DNA from: Podaxis mareebaensis
Lineage: Eukaryota; Basidiomycota; Agaricomycetes; Agaricales; Agaricaceae
Assembly (NCBI GenBank): GCA_018524725.1
Contig: JAEUWP010000305.1
Location: 1 to 64,000 of the forward strand
Direction of reading: 5' to 3'
DNA: 64,000 nucleotides
Shown here: positions 11,108-22,398 of the stretch, in pieces
How positions within the stretch are numbered: the stretch's first letter is position 1
How the letters are laid out: each line of letters begins with the position of its first letter
Program-made: the position numbers and the translations under genes
The notes under the pieces: generated by a model
Seen by the model: the letters and a program-made list of their open reading frames with translations, nothing else
What the model was told of the DNA's origin: nothing
Database searches by the model: none

Positions 11108-14100
11108 GAGTATGTTTGGGAGTGGCGAGCTTTTGGAATGGAGGAATGAAATGTCTCTTTTTATACTCTACTAAAATCTTTGAAGCATTTCTTGTCAAGT
11201 TTTCTTCGTCTTCCCAAGTGTTGTCCGAATTTGGATAACCTTTCCAGTGGACGAGATAGGCAGTTCAGCTTCAGCGAATTCTGTGGTTAAGAATAGATTC
11301 AATTTCATATTCTTCTTCTCCATTTATTAACTCTGGCTGAGAAGGCTTGGGTTTGGAAATGTTCTGGTCAGCCTTCTTGTATCGTTTCAAGAGAGAGACG
11401 TGGAATGTGGGGTGAAGCTTCCATGCAGTGGGTAGGGCGAGTTCATATGCGAGTGGTCCTTTTCGTTTCTTGACAGTAAAGGGGCCATATCTTTGGGGAT
11501 GAATCTTCGCTTTTTGTTCCTGCAATGGGAGGTTTCTAGCATCTAGCCAAACTTTGTCACCTTTCTTGTACGTCTCTGTTCGAGGTGTTCTTCAGGCGAT
11601 CATTCGTTTAGCATTTTCCTTCATGACTTCTGCGGCATTGCGTCGGGATTGATCTATGTCAAATAGTTGTTCATTCGATGCAGGGGCATTAGTTTGGATG
11701 AGGAGTTCAGGAATAGGAGGGGGAATGTATCCATAGAGCAGCTCGAATGGCGTCTTCTCGTTTCCAGTGTGTGTGGTCGAGTTATACTTGTATTCGAAGT
11801 GTGACAATTTGTTGGCCCATGACTTGGGATCTTTATAGCAATACTTTGATAGGTATACTTCAAGTTCTTGGTGCGATCGTTCTGTCGCTCCATCTGATTG
11901 AGGATGGTAGGCAGTGGATAGTCGTAAATCAATTCCTAGGGTGGAATAAAATGCTTTAGCAGCTTTCCCTGCCCATCTTGGATCTCGATCTGCTATGATT
12001 GAGGTGGGAATTCCATAGCGTGGATAGAAGTGCTTTGTCAGCAAGGTGGCTATGTCTTCGAAGGTCGCTGTTTTCGTAGTCAGTAGTACTAGTATCCCCT
12101 TTGTAAGTCCATGGTCCACCACAGACAATATGGCGTTGTAGCCTTCTGCGGTTTCAGGTAGACCTGTGACAAGGTCCATGGACACATCTGCAAAGGGATG
12201 TAATGATGGTGATGGTTCCAAGGGGTGAAGGGAAGGGTGATTGGGTCTTCTGTCAATATTAAATTGTTGACAGATATGGCAGCCTGTTATGTAATTTCGA
12301 ACGAAGTCTCAAAGGCCTGGCCAATCGGTTTCTGTACGGACTCAGCGAATTGTTTCATCAATGCCTGGATGTCCTGCAGAGTGATGATCGTGATGTCTCA
12401 CGAGGATCTCGTGTTTTTCATCTAACGATGGTTGTGATGGGGAAGGTGATTGTGATGCAGTTTGGAGTGATGGCGATGGAGGTGGTATATCATCTGCTGT
12501 GATCGCGTCCACGAAGAGTTCCTTTGGAAGGAGGACTCTGTCGAGGTTCTCTTTCGACTTGTCAACTTCGTGGTCTGGTCGTCTAGAGAGTGCGTCAGCG
12601 ACTGGTATTGCCTTGCCTGGATAGTGTTTGATGCGGAACTTGTATTCCTGCAATTCAACCCAGGTTCGGATGTGTTGTTTTGATAGTTTTCTGGCATCTT
12701 GCCAGTGTCGGAGGTTGTCGTGATCCAATCGAACTTCGATTTCGTAGGGAGCGGAATGTAGGTAGTGGTGCCATTCATCGAAGGCTTGCTTGATTGCCAG
12801 GAGTTCCTTATCGGGAGTAGCATAATTTCGCTCTGTTGGGGTTAATGACTTTGATCAGAATGCACATGGGTGTTCATTTCCATTGTCATCTTTCTGGATA
12901 AGTACTCTGCTGGTGGCGTAATTGGAAGCGTCGGTCTCGACGATGAAGGGTCTGGACATATCTGGTGTATGAAGGAGAGGTTCTTTCTGGAAGGTCTCCT
13001 TCAAGGCCGTGAAAGCTTGTTCTGCAGCGTCATTCCATTTGAAATTTTGGTTCTTTCGGAGGAGTGCGTTGAGAGGGGTGCATAGGTGGGAGTAATGTTG
13101 TATGAACTTCCTGTAAAAGTTAGCAAAACCGATGAATTTCCGTACGTCTCGGACACATTTCGGTCTAGGCCAATCTTTGATGCCAGCCAGTTTGTCTTTC
13201 GACATTCTGATCTGATTATGAGAAATGTTCATCCCAAGATATTCAACAGATGTCTGTTTGAATTTACATTTCTCGGGTTTGACATAGAGATCATTCTCTC
13301 TTAGCCTCTTCAGAACTTCATGAGTTTCTTTTCGTAAAGAGGAGAGGTCATCAGAGAAAATAAGGATATCATCCATGTAGACAATGACTGTGGTGCATCC
13401 GAGCTTGTCTATCAGGTCGCGAAAGATGTGGTCCATCATTGCTTGGAATATGGCCGGACTATTAGTCATTCCAAAGAACATAACGTTCAGTTCGAAAAGA
13501 CCAAAAGGGGTTCGGAAGGCGCCTTTCCATTGGTCACCTTCTCGAATGCAGATATTGTTATATCCTGCACGAATATCAAGAGTAGTGAAATACTTGGCGC
13601 CTTTGAGGCGATCTAGTATTCCAGAAATAGAAGGGATAGGATACGCATTCTTTACCGTGAACCAGTTTAAATGTCTGTAATCCTGAACGGGTTGCAGCTT
13701 TCCATCTTTCTTTGATATGAAGAAGAAGGGTGCGGCTTGCGGGCTTTCAGATTTCCTGATGTAACCTTTTCGTTGGTTATCATCTAAGAATTGCTTTAAC
13801 TCTAACAGTTCATTGTCCGTCAAGCGGTACAATTTAGCTGCTTCGGGTTTAAAGTCTGGTTTTAGGTCGATCTTGTGATCATACGGTCGTGAAGGAGGAT
13901 ATCTTTCCGATTCCTTTTCACTGAATAGGTTTAGGTAATCCCAATAAACTTTTGGGACGATGTCCTTCGGATCCACTGACTTCTTTGAGCCATGGTATGC
14001 CTGATAGGACTTCTGTGCTTCTGAGATCTTGGTATTGATCTCTAGGGTAGCATGTGCTAGGTCAAGCTGTGCTTCATAATCGAGTCTAGCTTTCCTGCGG

Positions 14101-14786
14101 ATGGAATGCGGAACATTCTCAGTTGCTTTTTTGGCTAACTGGATATGGTCGATCTGGATTTCGTTTTTGGTATCCATGTTATCGATATTTATAGCAGGGA
14201 TCTTAGATCTCCTGGTTTGCCATCGAAAGGTATGTTTCGTCCAATCAATGTCAGGGTTGTGCTTCTCGAGAAACAGGAGGCCGATGATCATCGGTCGCTC
14301 TCCAATTTCTGCAACATAGCAAGTAACGTCTATGTCACGATTATCTATGTGTAGCTGCAATTCTGCTTGTGCAGTAATGGCATGGCCTACGTTCATAGTA
14401 CCATCGACATTTCATACTGGTATGGGTCAAGTCAAGGGTATCATTCTTAACCCAAGCCGTTGAACGGTCAAGGGAGAGACGAAGTCTCCTTGAGCACCAC
14501 TATCAAGTAGCGGGTAAATAGTGGCAACCGTAGAAGAATTCAGATTCTTTAGTATGGCTGGGATATACAGAGATTTGTTGTTGGTTGATGCTGACAAACA
14601 GATTTCAGCTATCATCAGCTCGGTAGAAGAGTGGGTAGTCGAAACCTGATCTGAGTTCGAATCTGTAACCAGTACAGGAGATTCTCTAGACAGTTTCCTA
14701 CTTTCTATTTTATGGGCGAGATATTTTTGAGCGGTCCAATGGGAATCGTAATGGTTCTGTATATCAAGCAGGGGTTCAAAGTTCAT
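11094..14786 (-). pseudogene. Family A pol polyprotein
   Basis: Pol reads in the -1 frame relative to gag; the open frame extends slightly upstream of the first ATG at 14786 and overlaps the gag stop. In order it has an aspartic protease (LLDSGAQGDFVSPL), RT with catalytic VIVYMDDILIFSDD, RNase H (VETDASNYATSRVL), integrase zinc region (HHDHHSAGHPG, CHICQQ), integrase core DDE positions (VSMDLVTGLP, IADRDPRWAG, DGATERSHQELE) and a chromodomain ending near YLVHWKGYPNSDNTWE. Interruptions include TGA after IPLT, PIPV, HPCAF, DETIR, KRMIA and two near NHRIR, each where CGA is expected. Catalytic residues are intact, so the loss of function is through stops only. Confidence 0.9.
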
Positions 14787-14827
14787 ACTAGAATTCGAAG
14801 ACTTGGAAGGACTCAGAGGCGTTGCCT

Positions 14828-17173
14828 CTACTCTGGTCCTTGCGGAAAAGACTGTTGTTCTTCTTTGATGATTTTGGCCATTGCATGGTTAGCCAGTTCG
14901 TTCTGATCTTCAGCAGTCATTTCGGCGAAAGCAACTTTGATTGCATTAAGGGTGTTGAGACGGGATGGTGAAGGATTAGAAGAAGAGGAAGAAGAGGAAC
15001 GTGATCGATTTGAGGGAGAGAAGGAGGTTGAGGCCGATGGCCGAGAGGAAGGTCGTTTTCCTTTCTGGAATCGTCTCTGATTGGTTGGAGATTGTTGGTT
15101 TCTACGAAGGGGGCATGAACGCGCCCAGTGGTTCATATTTCCACAGGTGATACATGCTCCTCATTTCATTCAGTCTTTCTGTCGATCGGTTAGAATAGCG
15201 TTTACCGAGATGCCTTGCTTGGCGTAATCGTCTTCTTCATCTGAGGAGAAGTCGGGGATTTCTTCTTCGTCTCCAGAAGAGAACTCTTCGAGTGCGTTGA
15301 TATCCATAGGTTCACCTGGTGGAAGTCGGCGCTCTTTGTAGACAAACTTGTTTCGAGGGGCGTTGTTGAAGGCGTCATTAAAATAAGATAGTTGTGAAGA
15401 GGGTCCTCTACCGGTCTTGCACATCTGATATTGTTGGAAGTTGTTAACAATCCTAGCAACATAGGCTTGCCATTGGGTGTAGGTGGTGGGAGGTTGGGTC
15501 GTTAAATAGAGTTGTCGCTGTACCCAATCGGGAATAGAGTCGACATAAAGATGGACTTTATGGTTGTCGTCAGTGATGTTTGCCTGACTCAGAAGGTAGG
15601 TAAACATCTGATTGAAAACAGTGATGTCCGTTTTGGAGATGTTGAGACGAGCACATCAAAGCTTCTCTGTAGCTTGCGTTGCTTCAATCTTCAGTTTGAA
15701 ATGGTCTTCGAGTCAGATATTGAAGTCGTGCCAAGTACCATACTCATAGGTGTTATTGGTGGTATTCCACTTTTCTTTCATGAAAGCATTGCAGAATCCG
15801 GCAGCGTTGCCTTTGGTCATGTACTGGAGTGTGTAAAGGATTTTCTTTCGGTTGTCGATGTTATTCTGCACATTTTGAAATGCAGCTCAATGGCCATCGA
15901 AGACGAGTCGGAGCTGATCCTGGAAGGTTTGGAAGTTGCGAGGTTCACCATCAAATGGTTGAATCTTCGGGGCTTTGGGTGCGGCCATGGCTGTGTTCTG
16001 TTGACGAGCAGGTGGTCCTTGTGGTGGGTTGGGAGGAGGAGGAGATGGTGGTTGATTAAATGGAATCGAGGTCAATGATGTAGTACCTGGTGCTCTCAGT
16101 GTCAGGAGAGTCGGTCTCTGTAGGTGTGTCTGATCAATAGGTAACTCTGGCCTCTGCATCTCTGTAGTAGATCGGTTCGGAGGTGTAGTATCAGTCAGCG
16201 TTGAGGTTTGGGATGAATACAATTGTGACTTGTTGGTTCCAAAGGTATCTAAGGTTTGGGTAATGGGTACTGAGGGTAAAGTTTGCGTTTCTGGGTACCT
16301 CGAGGAAGGCCGTGTATCCAGTCCTTGCCACGAGTGCAGAGATAGGGGCAAAGGTGTATCAATCTGGGTCTCGGGTTGTACACTCGTTGCAGATGCAAAC
16401 GTAGAACTCTGTGATTCTGACTGCTCGGTTAGCGATGTGGTACACCTGTGCGAAACAGTTCGGGTGATGTTGGTTGGGACTAGTTCTGGGGTTGACGGTC
16501 ATGTTGAATGATATGATGGTGGTTCGATAATCTGGAATCATTGCAGCGGGTTCGAGGGTTCTGACTCTCTGATAGCCGTCTGCTCGACTGAAGGGAAGGT
16601 GGTTGAGGTAGTAGTTGAGTGAAGGGGTACCAGTGTAATTGTGCGCTGTCGATGGCTCAAGTGGCATTTGAAAGCTCTGAGAAGTGCCTCAGCTTGGTCG
16701 ATTTCTCTAGGGGAACCTGTCCAATGGAGATGAAGACTCTGGGCTTGTTTGGCCTGCTGAAAGCGTTCTTCGAACTGTGCGAAGAGAGTGGGATGTTCGA
16801 CGAAGGTAGGAAGGGTCTCAAACTGCCAGCTGTGCTGGAGCTTGTAGCGAAGAAGGATATTAGTGTCTTGGTAGACACCGAGTGGAGATTTGGGAAGTTC
16901 TGCTTTGCCTTCTCATGAATAACGGAGGGTGTAGTAGACTCCTAGTAGCTCTCATTTTGTGTAAGATTTGCCATCGATAAGGATTATATTCTCTGTACTG
17001 CAGGTATAGTTGTTGAGTCGATTTCGAAAGTTGCTCTCGGAGTGGGCTCTCTGAAAGAGGTTTTGAAGTTCTGCGAAGCGGGAGTCAGAGAAAGGTCGGT
17101 AAGAAGGAGGAGGGAGTCGAGGGTATGGGTTGGATGGTGTGCACCTAGTAATAGGCAGGGGTAAACGAGACAT
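14828..17173 (-). pseudogene. Family A gag
   Basis: The frame begins at ATG 17173 (MSRLPLPITRC), about 155 nt after the primer-binding site, and continues about 780 codons to TAG at 14828. It has roughly nine internal TGA codons and no TAA or TAG. The centre has a capsid-like region (KIQPFDGEPRNFQTFQDQL, then VHLYVDSIPDWVQRQLY). The C-terminus is an acidic stretch (SSGDEEEIPDFSSDEEDD) followed by one CCHC knuckle (CITCGNMNHWARSC) and a Ser/Arg-rich tail. The N-terminal 250 residues or so are long for a gag and are not recognised. I see no convincing slippery heptamer for the shift into pol. Confidence 0.8.
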
Positions 17174-17329
17174 TTTGGATGACAGTCCAGACAAAAGGTC
17201 GGAAGGTGCTCCACTGAAGTTATCTTGCAGGAGACTTTGGCCGAGGATGCTCCACTGAAATTATCTTGCAGGAGACTCGGGTCAACTCGTAGCCACGAGG
17301 ACGAAAGAGAGAAGAAAGGAGTGGAAGTA

Positions 17330-17341
17330 TAGCTTTACGAT
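17330..17341 (-). promoter_or_regulatory. Family A primer-binding site, self-complementary type
   Basis: Two bases inside the 5' LTR end, the plus strand reads TAGCTTTACGAT, the exact reverse complement of ATCGTAAAGCTA at 17639-17650 within the same LTR. That segment lies just downstream (minus-strand sense) of a TATA-like TATTTAGATA at 17672-17681, about where transcription would begin. This matches the Tf1 arrangement, where the RNA 5' end folds back to prime reverse transcription. I recognise no tRNA 3' end in this stretch. Confidence 0.65.
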
Positions 17342-17343
17342 TC

Positions 17344-17981
17344 TGTTACGTAGAGACGGTTTCTACACGTCGTCTCAGTGCGGAGAGATACTGTCCTAAG
17401 ACACCCCAGCACTATTAAGTTCCAGAAGCAGAATGCCCATCTGTTCTCTGGAGAGAACTAGAGGCTGGCTGGAAATCTCGCAGGGACTGCCTAGGGAGAG
17501 ATATGACTTGTAAGGTTGCAGGCTACTCCGTAGGTTTAGCTGTTACACCAGTTATCCTGTTGAGGCAGGTAGAGCTCTCATGCAGCAAGAAGATAAAGCG
17601 GAAGACAGTCCTCGCTATTCTCGCGCTATGTACAAGTGATCGTAAAGCTAAGTTCTACTTACTTTACAAGCTATCTAAATACTGAGGCGATTGCTATCTT
17701 ACATGTCCTAAAGGAGAATCTTCGTAACTACTTCAGTGCTCTAAGTATAGAAGACCGAGCCCGAGGTAAGATGAGATCTACAGAAGGGGAGTTATCATAT
17801 CACCGAGCCCGAATGCTAAACATAGCACATCTTCGGAAGATCCGAGGTGAGACCGAAGTTGGTGATGGAAGACAGGTCAAGGTGGATGCTTGGAGTCGGG
17901 AGGCGGAAAGGTGGTCAACAGGCGACAAGGCGGGAATGCGAAAGAGGTGTGGATGGCAGCGGAAGTGAGAGGAGTGTAACA
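17344..17981 (-). repeat. 5' LTR of nested family A element
   Basis: This is the 638-bp partner of 8798-9435. On the minus strand it starts TGTTACACTCCTC (17981) and ends GTAACA (17344). It contains a TATA-like box at 17672-17681 and the self-priming segment at 17639-17650, so U3 is about 330 bp. Confidence 0.93.
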
Positions 17982-18470
17982 TTTTGAGGAATGATTTGGG
18001 TTCCAGAGTGATGTGATTGAGTTTGTCAATTTCTTCTTCTTCCATAGTGTGGAGGAGTTCTTGGTAAATGTGATCTGGGTCATTGTTTCTCCAGGTAAGA
18101 GTTTGTTTTCTCCAGTCAATGTCTGGGTTGTGTTTCATGAGCCATGGTGCTCCAAGAATGACTTTGGGTTTGCTGAGTTTTGTGATGTGTGTCATAACAG
18201 GTGTGATCTGGTTATCGATCTCAATATTGAGTAAACATTCTTCAGTGGTTGTTCCTGCTTTATTGATTGATCTGTCAGCATTATGGACTTCAATTGGTTT
18301 TGGTAAGGGTTGTGTTTTGAGGTTCCATTGGCTGATGAGAGTTTTGTCAATGAAGTTTCCTCCTGCTCCTGAGTTGAGCAAGGTAAGTGTGTTGATAGGT
18401 TGTCATTGATTGAGGTGGATTCGTGCTGGAAGGTATAGAATCTTGTTGTGTTGCTGAGTGGTGACTTGGT
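17982..18470 (-). pseudogene. Family B pol, 5' part with protease
   Basis: On the minus strand this reads an aspartic protease written LNSGAGGNFID, where the catalytic Asp of D-S/T-G has become Asn. It continues through KVILGAPWLMKHNPDIDW to LEPKSFLK, where the family A insertion interrupts it. The other side resumes at 8797 as INFKANASQAIAQQY. The frame differs from gag upstream. Confidence 0.8.
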
Positions 18471-18529
18471 TAATTGTTTGAGTAGGTTTTCAATAACTAG
18501 ATGGGTTTCATGGTCGAGGATATCCATTG

Positions 18530-20048
18530 AACAAATATTCAGAGTTGCTGCTCATGATTTGTGAGTTGTCAGAACTAGACACAATGCTGGCTAGTCCCTT
18601 CTGGTAAAATCCTTTCCTTTCCCTTTTGGGTCTTCTTCATTGCTTGACTCTCCTTCAATGTTATTGAGTCTTGACTTCCAGTGTTTTCAGAATTGTTTTC
18701 TGTGTCTGTTTCAGGAATAGGAAGCTCAGTTCTTTGATCTTCACTTGTTGAGTGGGCATGATCATGCGTAATGTTTGCCGGTCTTGCAGATGAAGCATAA
18801 ACCTTTACTTCTGAGTTTGTGGAGTTCTTGGGGTAGGAGGTTATTAAGCTTGGCCTCAATTCTTGCTTTGACAATTTGATTAACTTGTTCACTTGAGTAG
18901 TAGTCATCATCGGATGATACTTCTGAAGAGTCTTCTTCTGATGACTGTTCAGATTTGCTATCTGTTCTGTCAATATTATTGAGCTTGTTCATGAGGATGT
19001 TGTCAATGTCCATGGGACTGTATCCTGGGGGGTTACGAGTTGTTTGAGATGGTGTATATGCTCAGAAGTTGTAGCTTTTGCTTGAAATATGAGATTTCGA
19101 ATGTTTCTTGTGATGGGTGTTTGAGTAGTGTCAGTACAAATTTCTCAGGCAATCAGTAAATGATTGAAAGTGCACTAGTCCTCCTGTGCAGCAGGCTGCT
19201 GTGTAGACAGCTTCAGGGTCGTTTTCAGCAGGGCTTTGGTTAATGACACCTTTGCGGTAATACAGGTCCAGTCCTTTAAGGAATAATGTGACTTTGGTCT
19301 CATTATGACTGATGCCTGCTGAGGTGCATAGGCTTTTGAACTGGTTGATGTATTCTTCGATTGGTCTTCCATTCTGTTTGAGGTGCATGAGGTGGTCGAT
19401 GCTGACAACAGTGGTAGAGGCTTGTTTAAATGAGTTGTCCAACTCGGTGAAGAATTGTGCCAAGGTCTGCATTGTATTGAAGGTGTTTCCAGTGGTATGG
19501 GAGGTGACATATGCTTCTTTCCAGGTGGTAGCCAGTCCTTGCATATTGAGGAGGGCAAACATGATCTTAGCAGAGTCAGAGGAGAGATTGGTCGGTTGGC
19601 ATGCATAGTAAATTTGTAGGTCTCTCTTCCATCATGGGTAGTCTGATGGGTCTCCATAGAATGGTTCAGGCTTTTTGACCTTTGGGTCTCGTGAGGTCAA
19701 CATTGTGGAATGTACTGGCTGAGGTGATTGGGCTCTGGAGGTTGAATGGGGATACAGGGTAGTTGGATTGTAGGAGTCTGGTCTGTGTGTGTTGATGAGG
19801 TTGTTGAGGATGTTTTCTTGATTGGTGGGTGAGGTAGTTCTGATGTAGAGTTGCTGTTCCAGTGTGAAGGAATCATACCAGGCCTGTTGTATTGAGGTGA
19901 GGACGAGTGGGTGGAGTGTTGGTTCTCCTGGGGATTCTGGCTGCTGGCTTCCTGAGTGGTATGAGTGGTCAGACTTGGTGTCAATGTGGTCGTTATCTCC
20001 TCTGTGTTGAAGGAGGGGGTTTGGCTGGGTAGATTGTTCCAGTGTCAT
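18530..20048 (-). pseudogene. Family B gag
   Basis: The frame starts at ATG 20048 (MTLEQSTQPNP). It contains a capsid-type region (EPFYGDPSDYP, then KIMFALLNMQGLATTWKEAY and IEEYINQFKSLCTSAGI), an acidic segment (SEEDSSEVSSDDDYYSSEQ) and one CCHC knuckle, CFICKTGKHYA-x-SC, whose Arg codon is now TGA. It is interrupted by TGA codons after GDPSDYP and after the knuckle histidine segment, and its 3' limit is uncertain. An upstream open stretch in the same frame (to about 20100) could extend the protein if one TGA is read as Arg. Confidence 0.75.
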
Positions 20049-21021
20049 AGCTGCTTGGCTAATTCACTCAGAGTGCTCTCCAAGAGAAGCTTGTCTGATA
20101 AGTCCTGCTGTGGTGCTGGTGGAAGGCTTGATGGGGGGAGGAGTGTTGTGAAAGGATTTGGCACATTGGACAGGCAGGGGTAGTGAATATGGGGTTTGCT
20201 CTGGTGAGCAGGTATGAAGCTGAAGTGTGGGATCTGAGGGTGGGGTCAGTTGGTGTTGTCAGGATTGTTTGGATTTTCAGGATCATGAAGAGGTAGATTG
20301 GTCAGGATCGGGCTCAGTCTGAGCTCATTGTTTTCCTTTTCCTGAGAACAGGGTGGCGTTGAAGAATCTGTGGTGGGGAAGGTGTCGCAGGGTGGTTGCT
20401 GATTAGCTTGGATGAAGTCCTATCTTGATCTCAAGTATCTCCAGGACCTCTTGCAGTATGGCTTTAATCTTTCTCAAATCCAGTTGTGCTTCTGGATGGT
20501 GGACTATTTCTGTAGTGCACAAAATCCACACTTGCGCTAGGGGTCTATCTTTCCTTTCCAGTTACCCTTCAATCAGATACTCCTTCTTTGTACATGGCTT
20601 AGAGTTATTCCACAGCATGGCTATTGTCTCCCACAGCTGGTCTAGTGCTTGATGTGGGTGCTTTTCTCCTTTACTAGTTGTCTGAGATAATGGCCAGTTA
20701 TCCAGGCATTCAAGGATTGGCTCTGCCCTTTGTTATCAGTCCAGGGTAGGTTGCAGTTGTTTTCCAGGTTCACCAAGGTTCCTACAATCTGTCTAAATCA
20801 CTTTAGACAGAGCAGTTTCCTCTCTCCAATCTGTGGGCCTTTAAGATTCAGGTTGCTATCCTGATCACTGTGTTCGGGTGTATCTCCTGACATAGATTTG
20901 CAGTCTACTTGCAGATCTGGTCTAGTGTTGGCTAGGTCTGTGATGGGATTAGGGCCTGTATCACCCTAGAGATATCATGTGTCTTCTAGTTACTTACAAT
21001 GGACACAAGGGTTGCCGAGGG
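20049..21021 (-). other. Family B leader between primer-binding site and gag
   Basis: About 970 bp of CpG-poor sequence lie between the primer-binding site and the gag start. The open frames are short and I recognise no domain. It is unusually long for a leader and may hold packaging signals or a decayed N-terminal gag extension, neither of which can be shown from sequence. Confidence 0.5.
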
Positions 21022-21034
21022 AAGCTTCCTATAT
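21022..21034 (-). promoter_or_regulatory. Family B primer-binding site, self-complementary type
   Basis: Two bases inside the 5' LTR the plus strand reads AAGCTTCCTATAT, the exact reverse complement of ATATAGGAAGCTT at 21289-21301 in the LTR. A TATA-like TTAAATAG (minus-strand sense, 21323-21330) lies just upstream of that segment. The geometry, including the 2-nt gap and the distance to the TATA box, is the same as in family A. Confidence 0.65.
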
Positions 21035-21036
21035 AA

Positions 21037-22398
21037 TGTTAGGTAGGTCCTTATCACCAGTCGCCTAAGCTTTGCTAGGGGGCAGCTATCTCACTAGATG
21101 GTTCACAGAGGCACTAGGATCTAGCAAGAAGGATCATGGTAAGTAGGTGGCAAGGCAAGTGTCCAATTAAGCACACTCAGAGGTCGAACTTCTATCAGTC
21201 AAGAATATGACCAATAGAAAGTTTACTACCACACTAATCATGAACTAATGTCAATTGCAGAGTTAAGAAATAACACTGAGATTTGAGAATATAGGAAGCT
21301 TGCACTTCCAGTACATGAGCAGCTATTTAAGCTTTACTTCTAAGGTCTGAATCTGGTAACTATGATGAAGTAAAGCTACAAGTCTGAGAGTTGATTGAAT
21401 CATAACTATGGAGTGGAGTGAGATAAGAATAGAAACTATATAAGAACAAGACAAGAAAGAAAGCTAACTAAGTAAGGAAATAGTTCAGGTTCGAGTTCAT
21501 CTGGGATACAAGGATACAAGGCAAAGAGTCTGTAATAGAGATATAGGAAGGAAACTGTTTACTGGTTTATTACAAGTCTATATCAGGGTGAAGGTGTCCA
21601 TTGGAGGAGTTGGAGGAATAGGAGTCGGGAGATGAGGTAGAACTGGGAATGATGAAGTTCCCTGCTGAAGGCATTGAGTCAGAGGAGTCTGACTCATGGA
21701 GGAAGATGAGGCTGCAGTGCAGGGATGATGATGATGATGATGATACATCAGTGGTGACATATGGTGGTGGGTATGGAGGAGGATCACCAATGGGTTCTTC
21801 TGGATTTGATTCATTGATACCTGGGACGTTGGAGTCAATGCTGCAGAGGGGCAGAAGTTGAGTGCGATGGGGAAGGATGGCCAGAGGCTCATTGGAATTA
21901 GGATCAACATGATAGACTTCTACTTCTTGAAAATAGAAACTGTGTGCGACTTTGTACTTGATGATATGAGGGACGACCTCGGGTGGGTACATCATGTAGG
22001 GATGGAGGAATACAATTGGTTCTCCAGCATATGGGATCATCTTCCAACCATGGGCCCAGGCAGAGTCAAAGTTGTTATGGATCATTTGGATGTATAACCC
22101 ATTGGGATCGAAGACATGGGTAAAGAGAGCATTTTCCCAGGTGATGTGTAATATCTCTGTCATCATGCAGTCAGTTTCATAGAAGATTGGTCCAGGTGTT
22201 GGCCAGTCTTCAGAGAATAGGGAAGCGTGGCCAGGAAGGTGACAGTTAGTGAAAGCTTCATTACAATAGCGAGTTGAGTCTTCAGCTGGTATACCTGTAT
22301 CTTGAGTGGTGGAGCAAGAGGCATTGGGGAGTCCAAGCTCGTGGACTAATGCATGATAAATGACATTACAGTGGGAGGTACCAGGCTGGTTCATAACA
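21037..22398 (-). repeat. 5' LTR of family B element
   Basis: This 1362-bp LTR is the same length as 2986-4347. On the minus strand U3 keeps an open reading frame to 21570 that encodes the ORF3 C-terminus (ends NGHLHPDIDL). In this copy nothing upstream supplies ORF3's N-terminal part, only DIRS sequence. Confidence 0.9.

Larger units (their letters stand above)
8798..17981 (-). mobile_element. Family A Ty3/gypsy chromovirus, complete, nested in family B pol
   Basis: This 9184-bp element has two 638-bp LTRs and a 5-bp duplication TTTTG (8793-8797 and 17982-17986) inside family B pol. The minus-strand order is 5' LTR, primer-binding site, gag, pol (protease, RT, RNase H, integrase, chromodomain), ORF3, polypurine tract and 3' LTR. 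By hand alignment the LTRs differ at about 27 of 638 positions, all transitions, and all but one at a site reading CG in one copy or inferred to have been CG. Gag, pol and ORF3 remain continuous if TGA is read as decayed CGA. It is the youngest element in the nest and was probably complete before CpG decay. Confidence 0.93.
2986..22398 (-). mobile_element. Family B Ty3/gypsy chromovirus with 1362-bp LTRs
   Basis: This minus-strand element is bounded by two LTRs of identical length (1362 bp) and by a 5-bp target duplication CTATC at 2981-2985 and 22399-22403. The insertion splits the RNase H region of the DIRS-like element. The order on the minus strand is 5' LTR, primer-binding site, gag, protease, [family A insertion], reverse transcriptase, RNase H, integrase, chromodomain, ORF3 and 3' LTR. 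Without the nested element and its duplication it is about 10.2 kb. It is thoroughly CpG-depleted, with many in-frame TGA codons. The RT core lacks one aspartate (YMD-ILI instead of YMDD-ILI), so it is dead. Confidence 0.9.

Noticed and set aside
9503..17173. TGA-only interruptions could mean TGA is read as an amino acid
   Set aside because: The affected positions are conserved Arg sites next to CpG, host genes in the window use TGA as a normal stop, and the genes have nuclear spliceosomal introns. CpG decay explains it.
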